DNA of 16,621 bases from an uncultured Clostridium sp. (GTDB lineage Bacteria; Bacillota; Clostridia; Lachnospirales; Lachnospiraceae), in the NCBI GenBank assembly GCA_900555045.1, contig USJW01000111.1, positions 1 to 16,621 on the forward strand, given 5' to 3'. The translations under genes and the position numbers were made by a program. The first letter of the stretch is position 1; the number at the start of each line of letters is the position of its first letter. Shown piece by piece: positions 7,333-15,011 of this stretch. The notes beneath the pieces are model-generated. The model was not told the DNA's origin and did no database searches. It saw only the letters and a program-made list of their open reading frames with translations.

Positions 7333-7542
7333 ATGAAGGAAGGAATCCATCCGAATTATTACCAGGCAAAGGTAATTTGCAACTGTGGCAATGAGTTTGT
7401 AACAGGCTCCACCAAGAAGGACATTCACGTTGAAGTTTGTTCCAAGTGCCACTCTTTCTATACCGGTCAGCAGAAGGCTGCCGCTGCCCGTGGACGTATT
7501 GATAAGTTCAATCGTAAGTACGGCATTAACGCTGACAAATAA
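7333..7542 (+). CDS. rpmE: 50S ribosomal protein L31, zinc-binding type
   Basis: A 69-residue protein of the large ribosomal subunit. It begins MKEGIHPNYYQAKVICNCGN and carries CNC and CSKC (VCSKCHSFYTGQQK), the four cysteines of the zinc-containing (C+) type A form, and ends with the usual basic GRIDKFNRKYGI stretch. Length is typical. The start is ATG 7333, preceded by GAGGTG (7321-7326); the upstream in-frame GTG at 7258 would add 25 non-homologous residues across the leader hairpin. It has its own promoter and terminator, so it is probably monocistronic. Confidence 0.96.
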   Translation: MKEGIHPNYYQAKVICNCGNEFVTGSTKKDIHVEVCSKCHSFYTGQQKAAAARGRIDKFNRKYGINADK

Positions 7543-7553
7543 GTAAGGCTGAT

Positions 7554-7598
7554 AAGGGGTTGAGCTTGCGTTGAAGCTCAGCCCTTTTCATATTTTTT
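7554..7598 (+). terminator. Intrinsic terminator of rpmE
   Basis: AAGGGGTTGAGCTT (7554-7567) pairs with AAGCTCAGCCCTTT over about 14 bp, including two wobbles, with a 6-nt loop. The TTTT run starting within the right arm and a second run of six T (7593-7598) follow. It begins 12 nt after the rpmE stop. Confidence 0.88.
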
Positions 7599-7626
7599 GG
7601 AAAAAGCCGGAAAGGTTAGAAAATAG

Positions 7627-8616
7627 ATGAAATACTCAGGAATCGGCGGACAGGCGGTGATCGAGGGCATCATGATGCAGAACGGCCCCGATTACGCCAT
7701 TGCGGTCCGCAAACCGGACGGGGAGATTGAGGTGAAAAAGGACCGGTATCTGAGCATGACCAAGAAGATGAAGATTCTGGGCCTGCCGTTTATCAGGGGC
7801 ATCTTCAGCTTCGCGGACTCGATGATACTGGGCATGCGGGCGCTCACCTGGTCGTGCAGCTTCTTTGAGGACGACGAGGAGGAGGAACCCTCTAAGTTTG
7901 AGAAGTGGCTGGACAAGGTGTTCGGCGAAAAGCTGGAGGGCGTGATCATGACGCTGGTGATGATCTTCTCCTTCGTCATGGCCATCGGCATCTTTATGGT
8001 CCTGCCGCTGTTCATCGCGGGGCTCTGCCGGCGGTTTGTGACGTCCGACACCGTGATGGCGGTGCTGGAGGGCGTGATCCGGATCGTGATCTTTATCGCG
8101 TACATCAAGCTGGTGAGCCGCATGGAGGACATCCGGCGCACGTTCATGTACCACGGCTCCGAGCACAAGTGCATCAACTGCCTGGAGCACGGGCTGGAGC
8201 TGACGGTGGACAATGTGCGGGCCAGCTCCAAGGAGCACAAGCGCTGTGGAACCAGTTTTATTCTGATCGTCATGATCATCAGTATCTTATTTTTTATGGT
8301 GATCCGCCCGCAGACCGTGTGGATGCGCGTGGTCAGCCGGATCGTGCTGATTCCGGCCATCGCGGGGGTGTCCTACGAGTTTTTGCGCTTTGCGGGGCGC
8401 CATGACTCAGTGCTGGTGAACGTTTTAAGCCGTCCCGGCATGTGGATGCAGGGACTGACCACCAAGGAGCCGGACGACTCCATGATCGAGGTGGCCATCG
8501 CCGCGGTGGAGTCGGTGTTTGACTGGAGAAAGTATCTGAACGAAGAATTTCCGGGATGGGAGAGAAAAAATGACGCTGCAGCAGCTTCTGACGCAGGGGA
8601 CGCAACAACTGAATAG
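7627..8616 (+). CDS. yqhQ: DUF1385 membrane protein (YqhQ family)
   Basis: A 329-residue integral membrane protein of the DUF1385 family, whose biochemical role I cannot state. Family marks are GGQAVIEGIMMQNG at the N-terminus (residues 7-20), MYHGSEHK-C-NCLE (about 174-186) and KEHKRCGTSF (about 203-212), His/Cys-rich blocks that could bind a metal (inference). Hydrophobic segments lie at about 102-133, 141-162, 211-228 and 233-252. An acidic patch (DDEEEE) near residue 80 precedes the first segment. The ribosome binding site is weak (AAAGG, 7611-7615). Its place between rpmE and prmC is the usual one in Clostridia, as I recall. Its last 47 nt overlap prmC in another frame. Confidence 0.92.
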   Translation: MKYSGIGGQAVIEGIMMQNGPDYAIAVRKPDGEIEVKKDRYLSMTKKMKILGLPFIRGIFSFADSMILGMRALTWSCSFFEDDEEEEPSKFEKWLDKVFGEKLEGVIMTLVMIFSFVMAIGIFMVLPLFIAGLCRRFVTSDTVMAVLEGVIRIVIFIAYIKLVSRMEDIRRTFMYHGSEHKCINCLEHGLELTVDNVRASSKEHKRCGTSFILIVMIISILFFMVIRPQTVWMRVVSRIVLIPAIAGVSYEFLRFAGRHDSVLVNVLSRPGMWMQGLTTKEPDDSMIEVAIAAVESVFDWRKYLNEEFPGWERKNDAAAASDAGDATTE

Positions 8617-9436
8617 TGCCGGTGTCCCCGACGCAGAGCTGGACGCCAGGTATCTGCTTTTGTCCGCCTTTGACTTAAGCCTGGCGTCGTTTCTCGCCGG
8701 GAGAGGCAGGGAGATCGCCGGGATCCCGGACGGGGAGACCCGCGCCGGGGCGTACCTGGCGCTCGTTAAGCGGCGGGCAGAGCGGATTCCGCTGCAGCAG
8801 CTTCTGGGTGTCCAGGAGTTCATGGGATTGGAATTTTATGTAAATGAGCATGTGCTGATCCCGCGCCAGGACACGGAGACGCTGGTGGAGCTGGTGCTGG
8901 AGGAGCAGAGGGACCGGGAGCTTGACGTGCTGGACGTGTGCACGGGCTCGGGCTGCATCGCGGTGAGCCTGGCTAAGCTGGGCGGCTACCGGAGTGTGAC
9001 CGCGCTTGACGTGTCAGAGGAAGCGCTGGCGGTGGCGGAGCGCAATGCCGGTTCGCTGCTTGCGGGCTGCGAAGGCCGCTTCCGGCTGCTGCAAAGCGAT
9101 ATGTTTTCGGGGCTGGAGCCGGGGGCGCAGTTTGACGTGCTGGTCAGCAATCCGCCCTACATTCCAAGCCGGGTGATCGACGGGCTGGAGCCGGAGGTGC
9201 GGGACCATGAGCCGCGGCTGGCGTTAGACGGAAGCCCGGACGGACTGAAATTTTACCGCATCCTGGCGGCGGAGGGGAAGAGACATCTGCGCCGTGGGGG
9301 CGCGGTTTACCTGGAGATCGGCTGGGATCAGTCGGAGGCGGTGAGCGCTCTGTTTGAGGCGGAGGGCTACTCTGAGATCCGGACCGTGAAGGACATGGCG
9401 GGGCTGGACCGCGTGGTGAGGGCCGGCTGGCCATAG
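8570..9436 (+). CDS. prmC: Peptide chain release factor N5-glutamine methyltransferase (PrmC/HemK)
   Basis: Uses S-adenosylmethionine to methylate the glutamine of the GGQ loop in release factors. There are 288 residues: an N-terminal helical substrate-binding domain (about 1-80), then a Rossmann methyltransferase domain with LIPRQDTE (96-103), the SAM-binding DVCTGSGCIA (122-131), the acidic LDVSEEAL (about 146-153) and the catalytic NPPY (194-197), which holds the target glutamine. RDHEPRLALDGSPDGL follows, as usual. ATG 8570 is supported by GGGAGAG about 6 nt upstream. It lies inside the end of yqhQ, suggesting translational coupling. Its substrate gene prfA follows by 78 nt. Confidence 0.96.
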   Translation: MTLQQLLTQGTQQLNSAGVPDAELDARYLLLSAFDLSLASFLAGRGREIAGIPDGETRAGAYLALVKRRAERIPLQQLLGVQEFMGLEFYVNEHVLIPRQDTETLVELVLEEQRDRELDVLDVCTGSGCIAVSLAKLGGYRSVTALDVSEEALAVAERNAGSLLAGCEGRFRLLQSDMFSGLEPGAQFDVLVSNPPYIPSRVIDGLEPEVRDHEPRLALDGSPDGLKFYRILAAEGKRHLRRGGAVYLEIGWDQSEAVSALFEAEGYSEIRTVKDMAGLDRVVRAGWP

Positions 9437-9470
9437 CGGGCCGGGCGCTGCGGGGAAGCCGTACGCATGG

Positions 9471-9497
9471 ATGACAGGGACTGAATGTGAGTATAAT
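9471..9497 (+). promoter_or_regulatory. Possible internal promoter for prfA
   Basis: ATGACA (9471-9476, five of six consensus bases) and a perfect TATAAT (9492-9497) lie in the prmC-prfA gap, but the spacer is only 15 nt. The predicted start would fall on the prfA ribosome binding site (AGGAG, 9504-9508), so efficient use is doubtful. Confidence 0.3.
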
Positions 9498-9514
9498 AGA
9501 ATCAGGAGAGAGCT

Positions 9515-10591
<1,077 letters not shown>

Positions 10592-10606
10592 GAGCGAAAT
10601 GCATGA

Positions 10607-10661
10607 GGGCGCTGCCCCGCAGGTGAGTGAGATCATCTGCGGGGCAGCGCCCCATTTTTTT
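10607..10661 (+). terminator. Intrinsic terminator of prfA
   Basis: A perfect 16-bp stem, GGGCGCTGCCCCGCAG (10607-10622) with CTGCGGGGCAGCGCCC (10637-10652), has a 14-nt loop and is followed by CA and seven T (10655-10661). It lies between the convergent prfA and gpmI genes. For the minus strand the hairpin also forms, but no T tract follows it, so it is mainly a plus-strand terminator. Confidence 0.93.
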
Positions 10662-10663
10662 GA

Positions 10664-12232
10664 TTACCGGTACGGTGTTCCGCGCCCCAAAACCATTGCA
10701 TCGTAGCCGCGTTTGACCTTGGCGTAATTCTCATCCCGATCCAGCACAATCCCACGCCCCACGCCGCCCACGATCCGGCCGGCTCCGATGCGGTTTAACT
10801 CATCCTCCAGCTCCAGAAGGAGCGCCGGCGCGCTGCCAGGCTCCGTGCTGCGCCCGTCGAAGATGATGTGCAGGTCGATTTCCGGCAGCCCTTTCGCCAT
10901 ATGGCACAGGGCCTTGGCGTAGTCGATGGACCCGTGGGAAGACTTGTCCGTCAGGTAGGACAGGATATGTAACGCCTTGCCGCGCTCCCTGGTCCGGTTG
11001 AGTGCGTCCAGGAAAACCGGGTTCTGTTCAAAGCTTCCGTCGGCCATCGCCTTGTCCAGGCGGATGTCGTCCTGGGGCACAACACGGCCCGCGCCCAGAT
11101 TCAGGTGTCCCGCCTCGGAATTCCCGGCCTTGCCCTGGCCCAGCCCCACGAAACTGCTGGAGGCATTTAGCGCGGCGCAGGGGTACGTTTCCAGCAGAAA
11201 ATCCCAGTAAGGGGTGTCTGCCAGGAAAATGGGGTTGCGCTCGCTCGCTTCGCCGAGTCCCCAGCCGTCCAGGATGATCAGCAGCACCTTCCGCCCTTCG
11301 TCGAACCGGGCGCCGGGGACCAGGGTGGAGGCATCCATCTCGGGTGGCTGCGGGATGCCCATGGCGTGCAGCACGGTGGGCGCCACGTCGCAGAGACTCC
11401 CGTCCCGGGGGGATAGGGGCTCTGTCCGGCGGGGATCAATGATCAGGAAGGGAACCGGATTGGTGGTGTGGGCCACATCCGGCTTGCCGCTCGGCGTGAT
11501 CATGGACTCCAGGTTCCCGTGATCCGCGGTGATCATTACCACATAGTCCTTGGCCGTCGCCGCGCTTACCAGCCGCTTAAGCTGGCTGCTCATGTGGTGG
11601 GCGGCGGCGATCTTGGCGGAGTTGCAGGAGGTGTGGCCGATCACGTCCCCGTTGGCGTAGTTCACCACGACAAAATCTGTCTCTCCCAGCCGGCATGTCA
11701 CCTCATCCACCACCTCCGCCAGGCTCAGCTCCGGTACCTCCTCAAAGGGCACGCCCTTGGGCGACGGCACCATAAGATCCTCCTCGCCGGGATAGGGAGT
11801 CCGGTTGCCGCCGTTGAAAAAGAAGGTCACGTGGGCAAATTTTTCCGATTCGGCGGCGTGGAGCTGGGTGCGCCCGGCCTCGCTGATAATCTGGGCCAGA
11901 GGTTTGCGGACCTGTTCCGGCGCAAAGGCGATCGGCAGATTCATGAATTTATCGTGGTATAGGGTCATTATGACAAACTGGAGGTCATTCAGCATAGTCC
12001 GTTCAACGTTGTCGAAATTCGGGTCTGTGAACATTTCGGTCAGTTCAATCTCCCGCTCACCCCGGCGGCAGCCGAAGATCACTGTGTCTCCGTCCTGTAT
12101 CCTGCCTATGGGAGAGCCGGCTTCATCCACAAGCACAAGGGGTTCCATATTGTAATCGCCCTCGCCCCTGGCATAGGCCTCGCGTACGGCCCGGGCCAGC
12201 TCGACACCGCCTCGGCTTTGCTGTTTTATCAT
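10664..12232 (-). CDS. gpmI: Circularly permuted 2,3-bisphosphoglycerate-independent phosphoglycerate mutase
   Basis: Family reaction: interconversion of 3- and 2-phosphoglycerate in glycolysis with two metal ions. All 522 residues match iPGM, but in permuted order. Residues 10-299 carry the canonical second part: R57/R60, K131 (AESEKFAHVTFFFNGG), D196/H200 (NGDVIGH), D237-H238 (TADHGN), H255 (AHTTNPVPF), ending at the canonical C-terminus (MGIPQPPEM). A linker (about 300-314) leads into the canonical N-terminus: D322 (LLIILDGWG), nucleophile S372 (GNSEAGHLN), H433, R461 (DGRST), R493 and R499 (LDRD), ending YDAMVLGRGTPYR. The new ends fall inside the phosphotransferase domain. S462 replaces the usual Asp after DGR. 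ATG 12232 has AAGGAGG (12247-12241) 8 nt upstream, so the start is real. The gene is a single unit, convergent to prfA and divergent from rpiR. It may be an active mutase or a relative with changed specificity. Confidence 0.93.
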   Translation of the reverse strand: MIKQQSRGGVELARAVREAYARGEGDYNMEPLVLVDEAGSPIGRIQDGDTVIFGCRRGEREIELTEMFTDPNFDNVERTMLNDLQFVIMTLYHDKFMNLPIAFAPEQVRKPLAQIISEAGRTQLHAAESEKFAHVTFFFNGGNRTPYPGEEDLMVPSPKGVPFEEVPELSLAEVVDEVTCRLGETDFVVVNYANGDVIGHTSCNSAKIAAAHHMSSQLKRLVSAATAKDYVVMITADHGNLESMITPSGKPDVAHTTNPVPFLIIDPRRTEPLSPRDGSLCDVAPTVLHAMGIPQPPEMDASTLVPGARFDEGRKVLLIILDGWGLGEASERNPIFLADTPYWDFLLETYPCAALNASSSFVGLGQGKAGNSEAGHLNLGAGRVVPQDDIRLDKAMADGSFEQNPVFLDALNRTRERGKALHILSYLTDKSSHGSIDYAKALCHMAKGLPEIDLHIIFDGRSTEPGSAPALLLELEDELNRIGAGRIVGGVGRGIVLDRDENYAKVKRGYDAMVLGRGTPYR

Positions 12233-12273
12233 AGCAGATTCCTCCTTAACAAGTGGTAACTATTATAAAACTC

Positions 12274-12301
12274 ATTGTATGATAATTCATGATAACAACA
12301 A
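12274..12301 (-). promoter_or_regulatory. Possible promoter of the phosphoglycerate mutase gene
   Basis: On the minus strand TTGTTG (12301-12296) and TACAAT (12279-12274) have a 16-nt spacer. A second TATAAT (12267-12262) lies closer to the gene but has no good -35 box. The leader would be short, with the AAGGAGG site at 12247-12241. Confidence 0.4.
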
Positions 12302-12320
12302 TTGATGGTCAAGTCAATAG

Positions 12321-12360
12321 AAATAAATTTTTTCTCCAAAAAATAAAATTTTTCTCCATT
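12321..12360 (+). repeat. Two-copy 20-bp tandem direct repeat upstream of rpiR (candidate operator)
   Basis: The units at 12321-12340 and 12341-12360 agree in 17 of their first 18 bases (AAATAAA, one change, then TTTTTCTCCA). They end six bases before the rpiR -35 box, and the period is two helical turns, so two protein dimers could bind on the same face. Just upstream, ATTGA/TCAAT and TTGA/TCAA form short inverted repeats within 12301-12318. Binding by the RpiR protein is inference. Confidence 0.6.
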
Positions 12361-12366
12361 TTTCTA

Positions 12367-12394
12367 TTGCATTTCTTTTTTCCTGCGCTATAAT
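12367..12394 (+). promoter_or_regulatory. Predicted sigma-A promoter of rpiR
   Basis: TTGCAT (12367-12372) and TATAAT (12389-12394) are separated by 16 nt, with A/T-rich tracts upstream. Transcription would begin near 12401, about 42 nt before the start codon. It may also serve tctCBA, because no terminator is seen between rpiR and tctC. Confidence 0.75.
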
Positions 12395-12442
12395 GGACAC
12401 ATAAGAAGCAAATTTGACGGTAACAGAAGAGTAGGAGGTTTT

Positions 12443-13300
12443 ATGGCTGATACAAATTTACTGATCAGCATTCGCAGTAGTTATGACCGGCTCACCCGGC
12501 TGGAAAAAAAGGTTGCGGATTATGTGCTACAGAATCCGCAAAAAGTGGTTAAAATGACGATTAATGAGCTGTCCAACAGCTGTGGGGTCGGCGACACAAC
12601 GGTGTTCCGTTTCTGCCGTTCCATGAATGTGGGAGGATACCAGGATTTTAAGCTCGCCCTTGCGCTCAGCAGCAATTTGAATGATATGTTAGACAGCAAG
12701 GGAACGTTCAACCTGGCGCAGTCCCACGACCTGCACGAATTGGCACAGCAGGTTTCCGAGGTGTTCAAGGATGCGGTGAGCGAAACATTGGCTGCGCTGG
12801 ACTATGACGCCATCTCCCGAACGGTGGATGCCATTATGAACGCCCGAAGCGTCCATCTCTACGGTTTCGGCAACTCCGGCGTGACCGCGCAGATGATGCA
12901 GAACCGCATCATGCGGATTTTGCCGAACATATTTTACACCAACGATGTCCACATGCAGCTGACGTCCGCCGCCCTGCTGACAGAGGACAGCGTGGCAATT
13001 ATTTTCTGCAACTCCGGAATCACAAAGGACAGCATCCGAATCGCCCAGATGGCCCACGAGGCGGGCGCGGTTACGGTGTTTATCACGAAATTTATGCAGA
13101 CGCCCGCGGCCCAGTACGCCGACATTCTTCTGTGCAGCGGCGCCACGGAGGGCCCCATCCAGGGAGGTTCTATCTCAGGGGTGGCGTCCCAGATGTACAT
13201 TGCAATGCTTTTGTATTCCGAGCTGTTCCGGCGCATGGATGGCCGTGCAAAGGACAACAAAATCAGGTCCGCACATGCCATTGCGGAGAAGAAGCTGTGA
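12443..13300 (+). CDS. MurR/RpiR family transcriptional regulator (HTH plus SIS domain)
   Basis: A 285-residue cytoplasmic DNA-binding regulator. Residues 1-77 form the RpiR helix-turn-helix domain (RLTRLEKKVADYVLQNP, then SNSCGVGDTTVFRFCRSMN as the recognition region, then GYQDFKLALA). Residues about 110-255 form a SIS domain that in this family binds a phosphosugar; the loops HLYGFGNSG and FCNSGITKD hold the expected Gly/Ser residues. ATG 12443 follows AGGAGG (12433-12438) closely. It precedes the tctCBA transporter genes by 93 nt on the same strand with no terminator, so it probably controls them and itself, perhaps through the 20-bp tandem repeat at its promoter. An RpiR protein beside a tricarboxylate transporter suggests a ligand other than a classic sugar phosphate, or a sugar-acid substrate (inference). 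Confidence 0.93.
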   Translation: MADTNLLISIRSSYDRLTRLEKKVADYVLQNPQKVVKMTINELSNSCGVGDTTVFRFCRSMNVGGYQDFKLALALSSNLNDMLDSKGTFNLAQSHDLHELAQQVSEVFKDAVSETLAALDYDAISRTVDAIMNARSVHLYGFGNSGVTAQMMQNRIMRILPNIFYTNDVHMQLTSAALLTEDSVAIIFCNSGITKDSIRIAQMAHEAGAVTVFITKFMQTPAAQYADILLCSGATEGPIQGGSISGVASQMYIAMLLYSELFRRMDGRAKDNKIRSAHAIAEKKL

Positions 13301-13315
13301 TCGGACACAGGTTAC

Positions 13316-13339
13316 TATCTGATCGTCTTGCGCCAGATA
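13316..13339. repeat. Short inverted repeat between rpiR and tctC
   Basis: TATCTG (13316-13321) and CAGATA (13334-13339) are a perfect 6-bp inverted repeat with a 12-bp spacer in the rpiR-tctC gap. It could be an operator half-site pair or a weak RNA hairpin; no T run follows, so it is not a terminator. Confidence 0.35.
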
Positions 13340-13393
13340 AAGGGAGTGGCTGGCGTTGATGAAAATAAATTCAATGTATAATGGAGGGAACAA

Positions 13394-14485
13394 ATGAAAA
13401 AGAGATTTTTAACCGGATTTTTGGCAGCTGCGTTGTGTCTGTCAGTTGTTGGATGTGGCTCTGCCAGTGCTCCTGCGGGGGATGCGGGAAAAACGGCGAC
13501 TGAGAGCGCGAAAGAGACGAAGGAGAGTGCAGCGGAGACGAAAGAGAGCGCAACTGAGGCGAAGGAGAGCGCCAAGGAGGTCAACTGGCCGGATGGCAAT
13601 GTCAACCTGATTGTTGCCGCATCGGCAGGCGGCGGTACGGACCTCATTGCCCGCAAGGTGGCCGAGATTGCAAAGAAGGAGACCGGCGCAAACTTTATCG
13701 TTGTGAATCAGGCTGAGGGCGGCGGCGCCGTCGCGATCGATACCGTTTATCAGGACGATGAGGATGCTCTGAACCTGGGCTTTTTCATTCCCTCCTTCTT
13801 CACCAGCTATATCACCGGCGCCGTTGACATGAATCCCCTGGATGATTTCAAGGTTGCCAACTATGTAAACCGTGAGAGCTGCGCTTACATCTGTGTGAAA
13901 GCGGATTCCAAGTACGAGACCATGGAGCAGCTGCTCGACGACGTGCGCGCAAACCCCGGAACAATCGTGTTCGGCACCAGCCTTGGCTCCAGATCCCACT
14001 TCAGAGTTGAGGAGTTTGCTCAGGCAGCTGGCGTTCAGTTCAAGTACGTTGAAGCCGGAAAGACCGCTGAGGCCATCTCTGCGATCCTGGGCGGACACAT
14101 TGAAGTGACCTCCCTCAGCGCTTCCTCCGCTGAAAGCTATGCGAAGAACGGCGATATCCGCATCCTCGCCTGCTCTGACGAGCCGATTACCAGAAGCGAG
14201 ATCAATCAGGATGCGCCCACCTACGCGCAGATGGGGTATACGGACCTCAAATGTCTGGATCCCGTGATGATTGTTACCAGCAAGAATGTTCCCGACGAAG
14301 TCGTTGAGAAGATCAATGAGATCATGGTAAAGGTTTTCTCCGACCAGGAGTTAAAGGATTACATGATGAAGGAAGGAACCATCATCGATCCGTTCGACTT
14401 TGCAAAGAGCCAGGAATGGTACAAGGATACCTTCAATGTCTATGATTCTGTGGGCGAGACCCTCGGCGTCAAGGCAAGCCGCTAA
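13394..14485 (+). CDS. tctC: Tripartite tricarboxylate transporter substrate-binding lipoprotein (TctC/Bug family)
   Basis: A 363-residue extracytoplasmic solute receptor for a carboxylate, feeding the TctAB membrane proteins. It has a lysine-rich signal peptide and a lipobox ending VVGC with lipidated Cys at residue 21. A low-complexity tether follows, including a 7-residue repeat (ESAKETK, ESAAETK, ESATEAK, ESAKEV; residues 37-63). The TctC domain starts at about residue 65: VNLIVAASAGGGTDLIARKV carries the ligand-binding glycine-rich loop, and FGTSLGSRSHFRVEEF matches the second carboxylate-binding region. ATG 13394 follows GGAGGG (13383-13388). The substrate cannot be read; family members bind citrate, tartrate, aromatic acids and other carboxylates. 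tctB follows by 24 nt. Confidence 0.95.
   Translation: MKKRFLTGFLAAALCLSVVGCGSASAPAGDAGKTATESAKETKESAAETKESATEAKESAKEVNWPDGNVNLIVAASAGGGTDLIARKVAEIAKKETGANFIVVNQAEGGGAVAIDTVYQDDEDALNLGFFIPSFFTSYITGAVDMNPLDDFKVANYVNRESCAYICVKADSKYETMEQLLDDVRANPGTIVFGTSLGSRSHFRVEEFAQAAGVQFKYVEAGKTAEAISAILGGHIEVTSLSASSAESYAKNGDIRILACSDEPITRSEINQDAPTYAQMGYTDLKCLDPVMIVTSKNVPDEVVEKINEIMVKVFSDQELKDYMMKEGTIIDPFDFAKSQEWYKDTFNVYDSVGETLGVKASR
13502..13582 (+). repeat. 21-bp tandem repeat coding for the lipoprotein tether
   Basis: Three full units (13502-13522, 13523-13543, 13544-13564) and a partial fourth (13565-13582) encode E-S-A-x-E-x-K heptads. Third codon positions vary between units, so the repeat is not newly formed. 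The charged heptads could form a helical stalk between the membrane anchor and the binding domain (inference). Confidence 0.8.
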
Positions 14486-14509
14486 ACTTATAATTACGGG
14501 GGGAACCAT

Positions 14510-14998
14510 ATGAAACTCAATAAAGATCACTATCTCTCTATATTTTATATCGGATTAGGTATTCTGATCTTGTTTTTTACATCCAGGATCAAATCTCTGT
14601 TTACGGTCGCTACAAATGATTTGGGTCCTAAATTTTTCCCATTTCTTTGCGGAATCGGCATTATTCTTTGCGGAATCGGCAAATTCCTGACCTCCTCGAA
14701 GAGTAAAACAAAAGCATTTCTTCCTAATAAGAGAGACTACATCCGGCTGGTTGGATTATGGGTACTCCTGGTTGTTTATGTGCTTTCTGTAAAGTACCTG
14801 GGCTATATTTTTTCCTCACTGGTTCTGATGTTTGTGATGACGACGCTTCTGGCCGACACAAAGAAACTGAATGTCTGGCACAGGATCTTGTTTGCAGTAC
14901 TGATGGTGGCACTTACCTATCTGCTGTTCTCCTATGTCATCAAGATTCCTCTTCCGCAGGGAAAATGGATCAAAGGGCTGTTGAAAACATTGGGCTGA
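14510..14998 (+). CDS. tctB: Tripartite tricarboxylate transporter small membrane subunit (TctB)
   Basis: A 162-residue protein with four hydrophobic segments: about 9-25, 42-60, 78-112 (a long stretch that may hold two short helices) and 124-146. NDLGPKFFPFLCGIGIILCG is the typical TctB region, in which the conserved GPxxFP precedes the second helix. It is the poorly conserved small partner of TctA. ATG 14510 follows a GGGGGGA site (about 14498-14504). The gene is visibly richer in A/T than its neighbours. It lies 24 nt after tctC and 13 nt before tctA, consistent with one operon. Confidence 0.93.
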   Translation: MKLNKDHYLSIFYIGLGILILFFTSRIKSLFTVATNDLGPKFFPFLCGIGIILCGIGKFLTSSKSKTKAFLPNKRDYIRLVGLWVLLVVYVLSVKYLGYIFSSLVLMFVMTTLLADTKKLNVWHRILFAVLMVALTYLLFSYVIKIPLPQGKWIKGLLKTLG

Positions 14999-15011
14999 GA
15001 GGAGAATGATC

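Noticed and set aside
13356..13382. TTGATG and TATAAT upstream of tctC as a promoter
   Set aside because: The spacer is only 15 nt, and the start site would fall at or after the ribosome binding site (13383-13388), so the mRNA would lack it.
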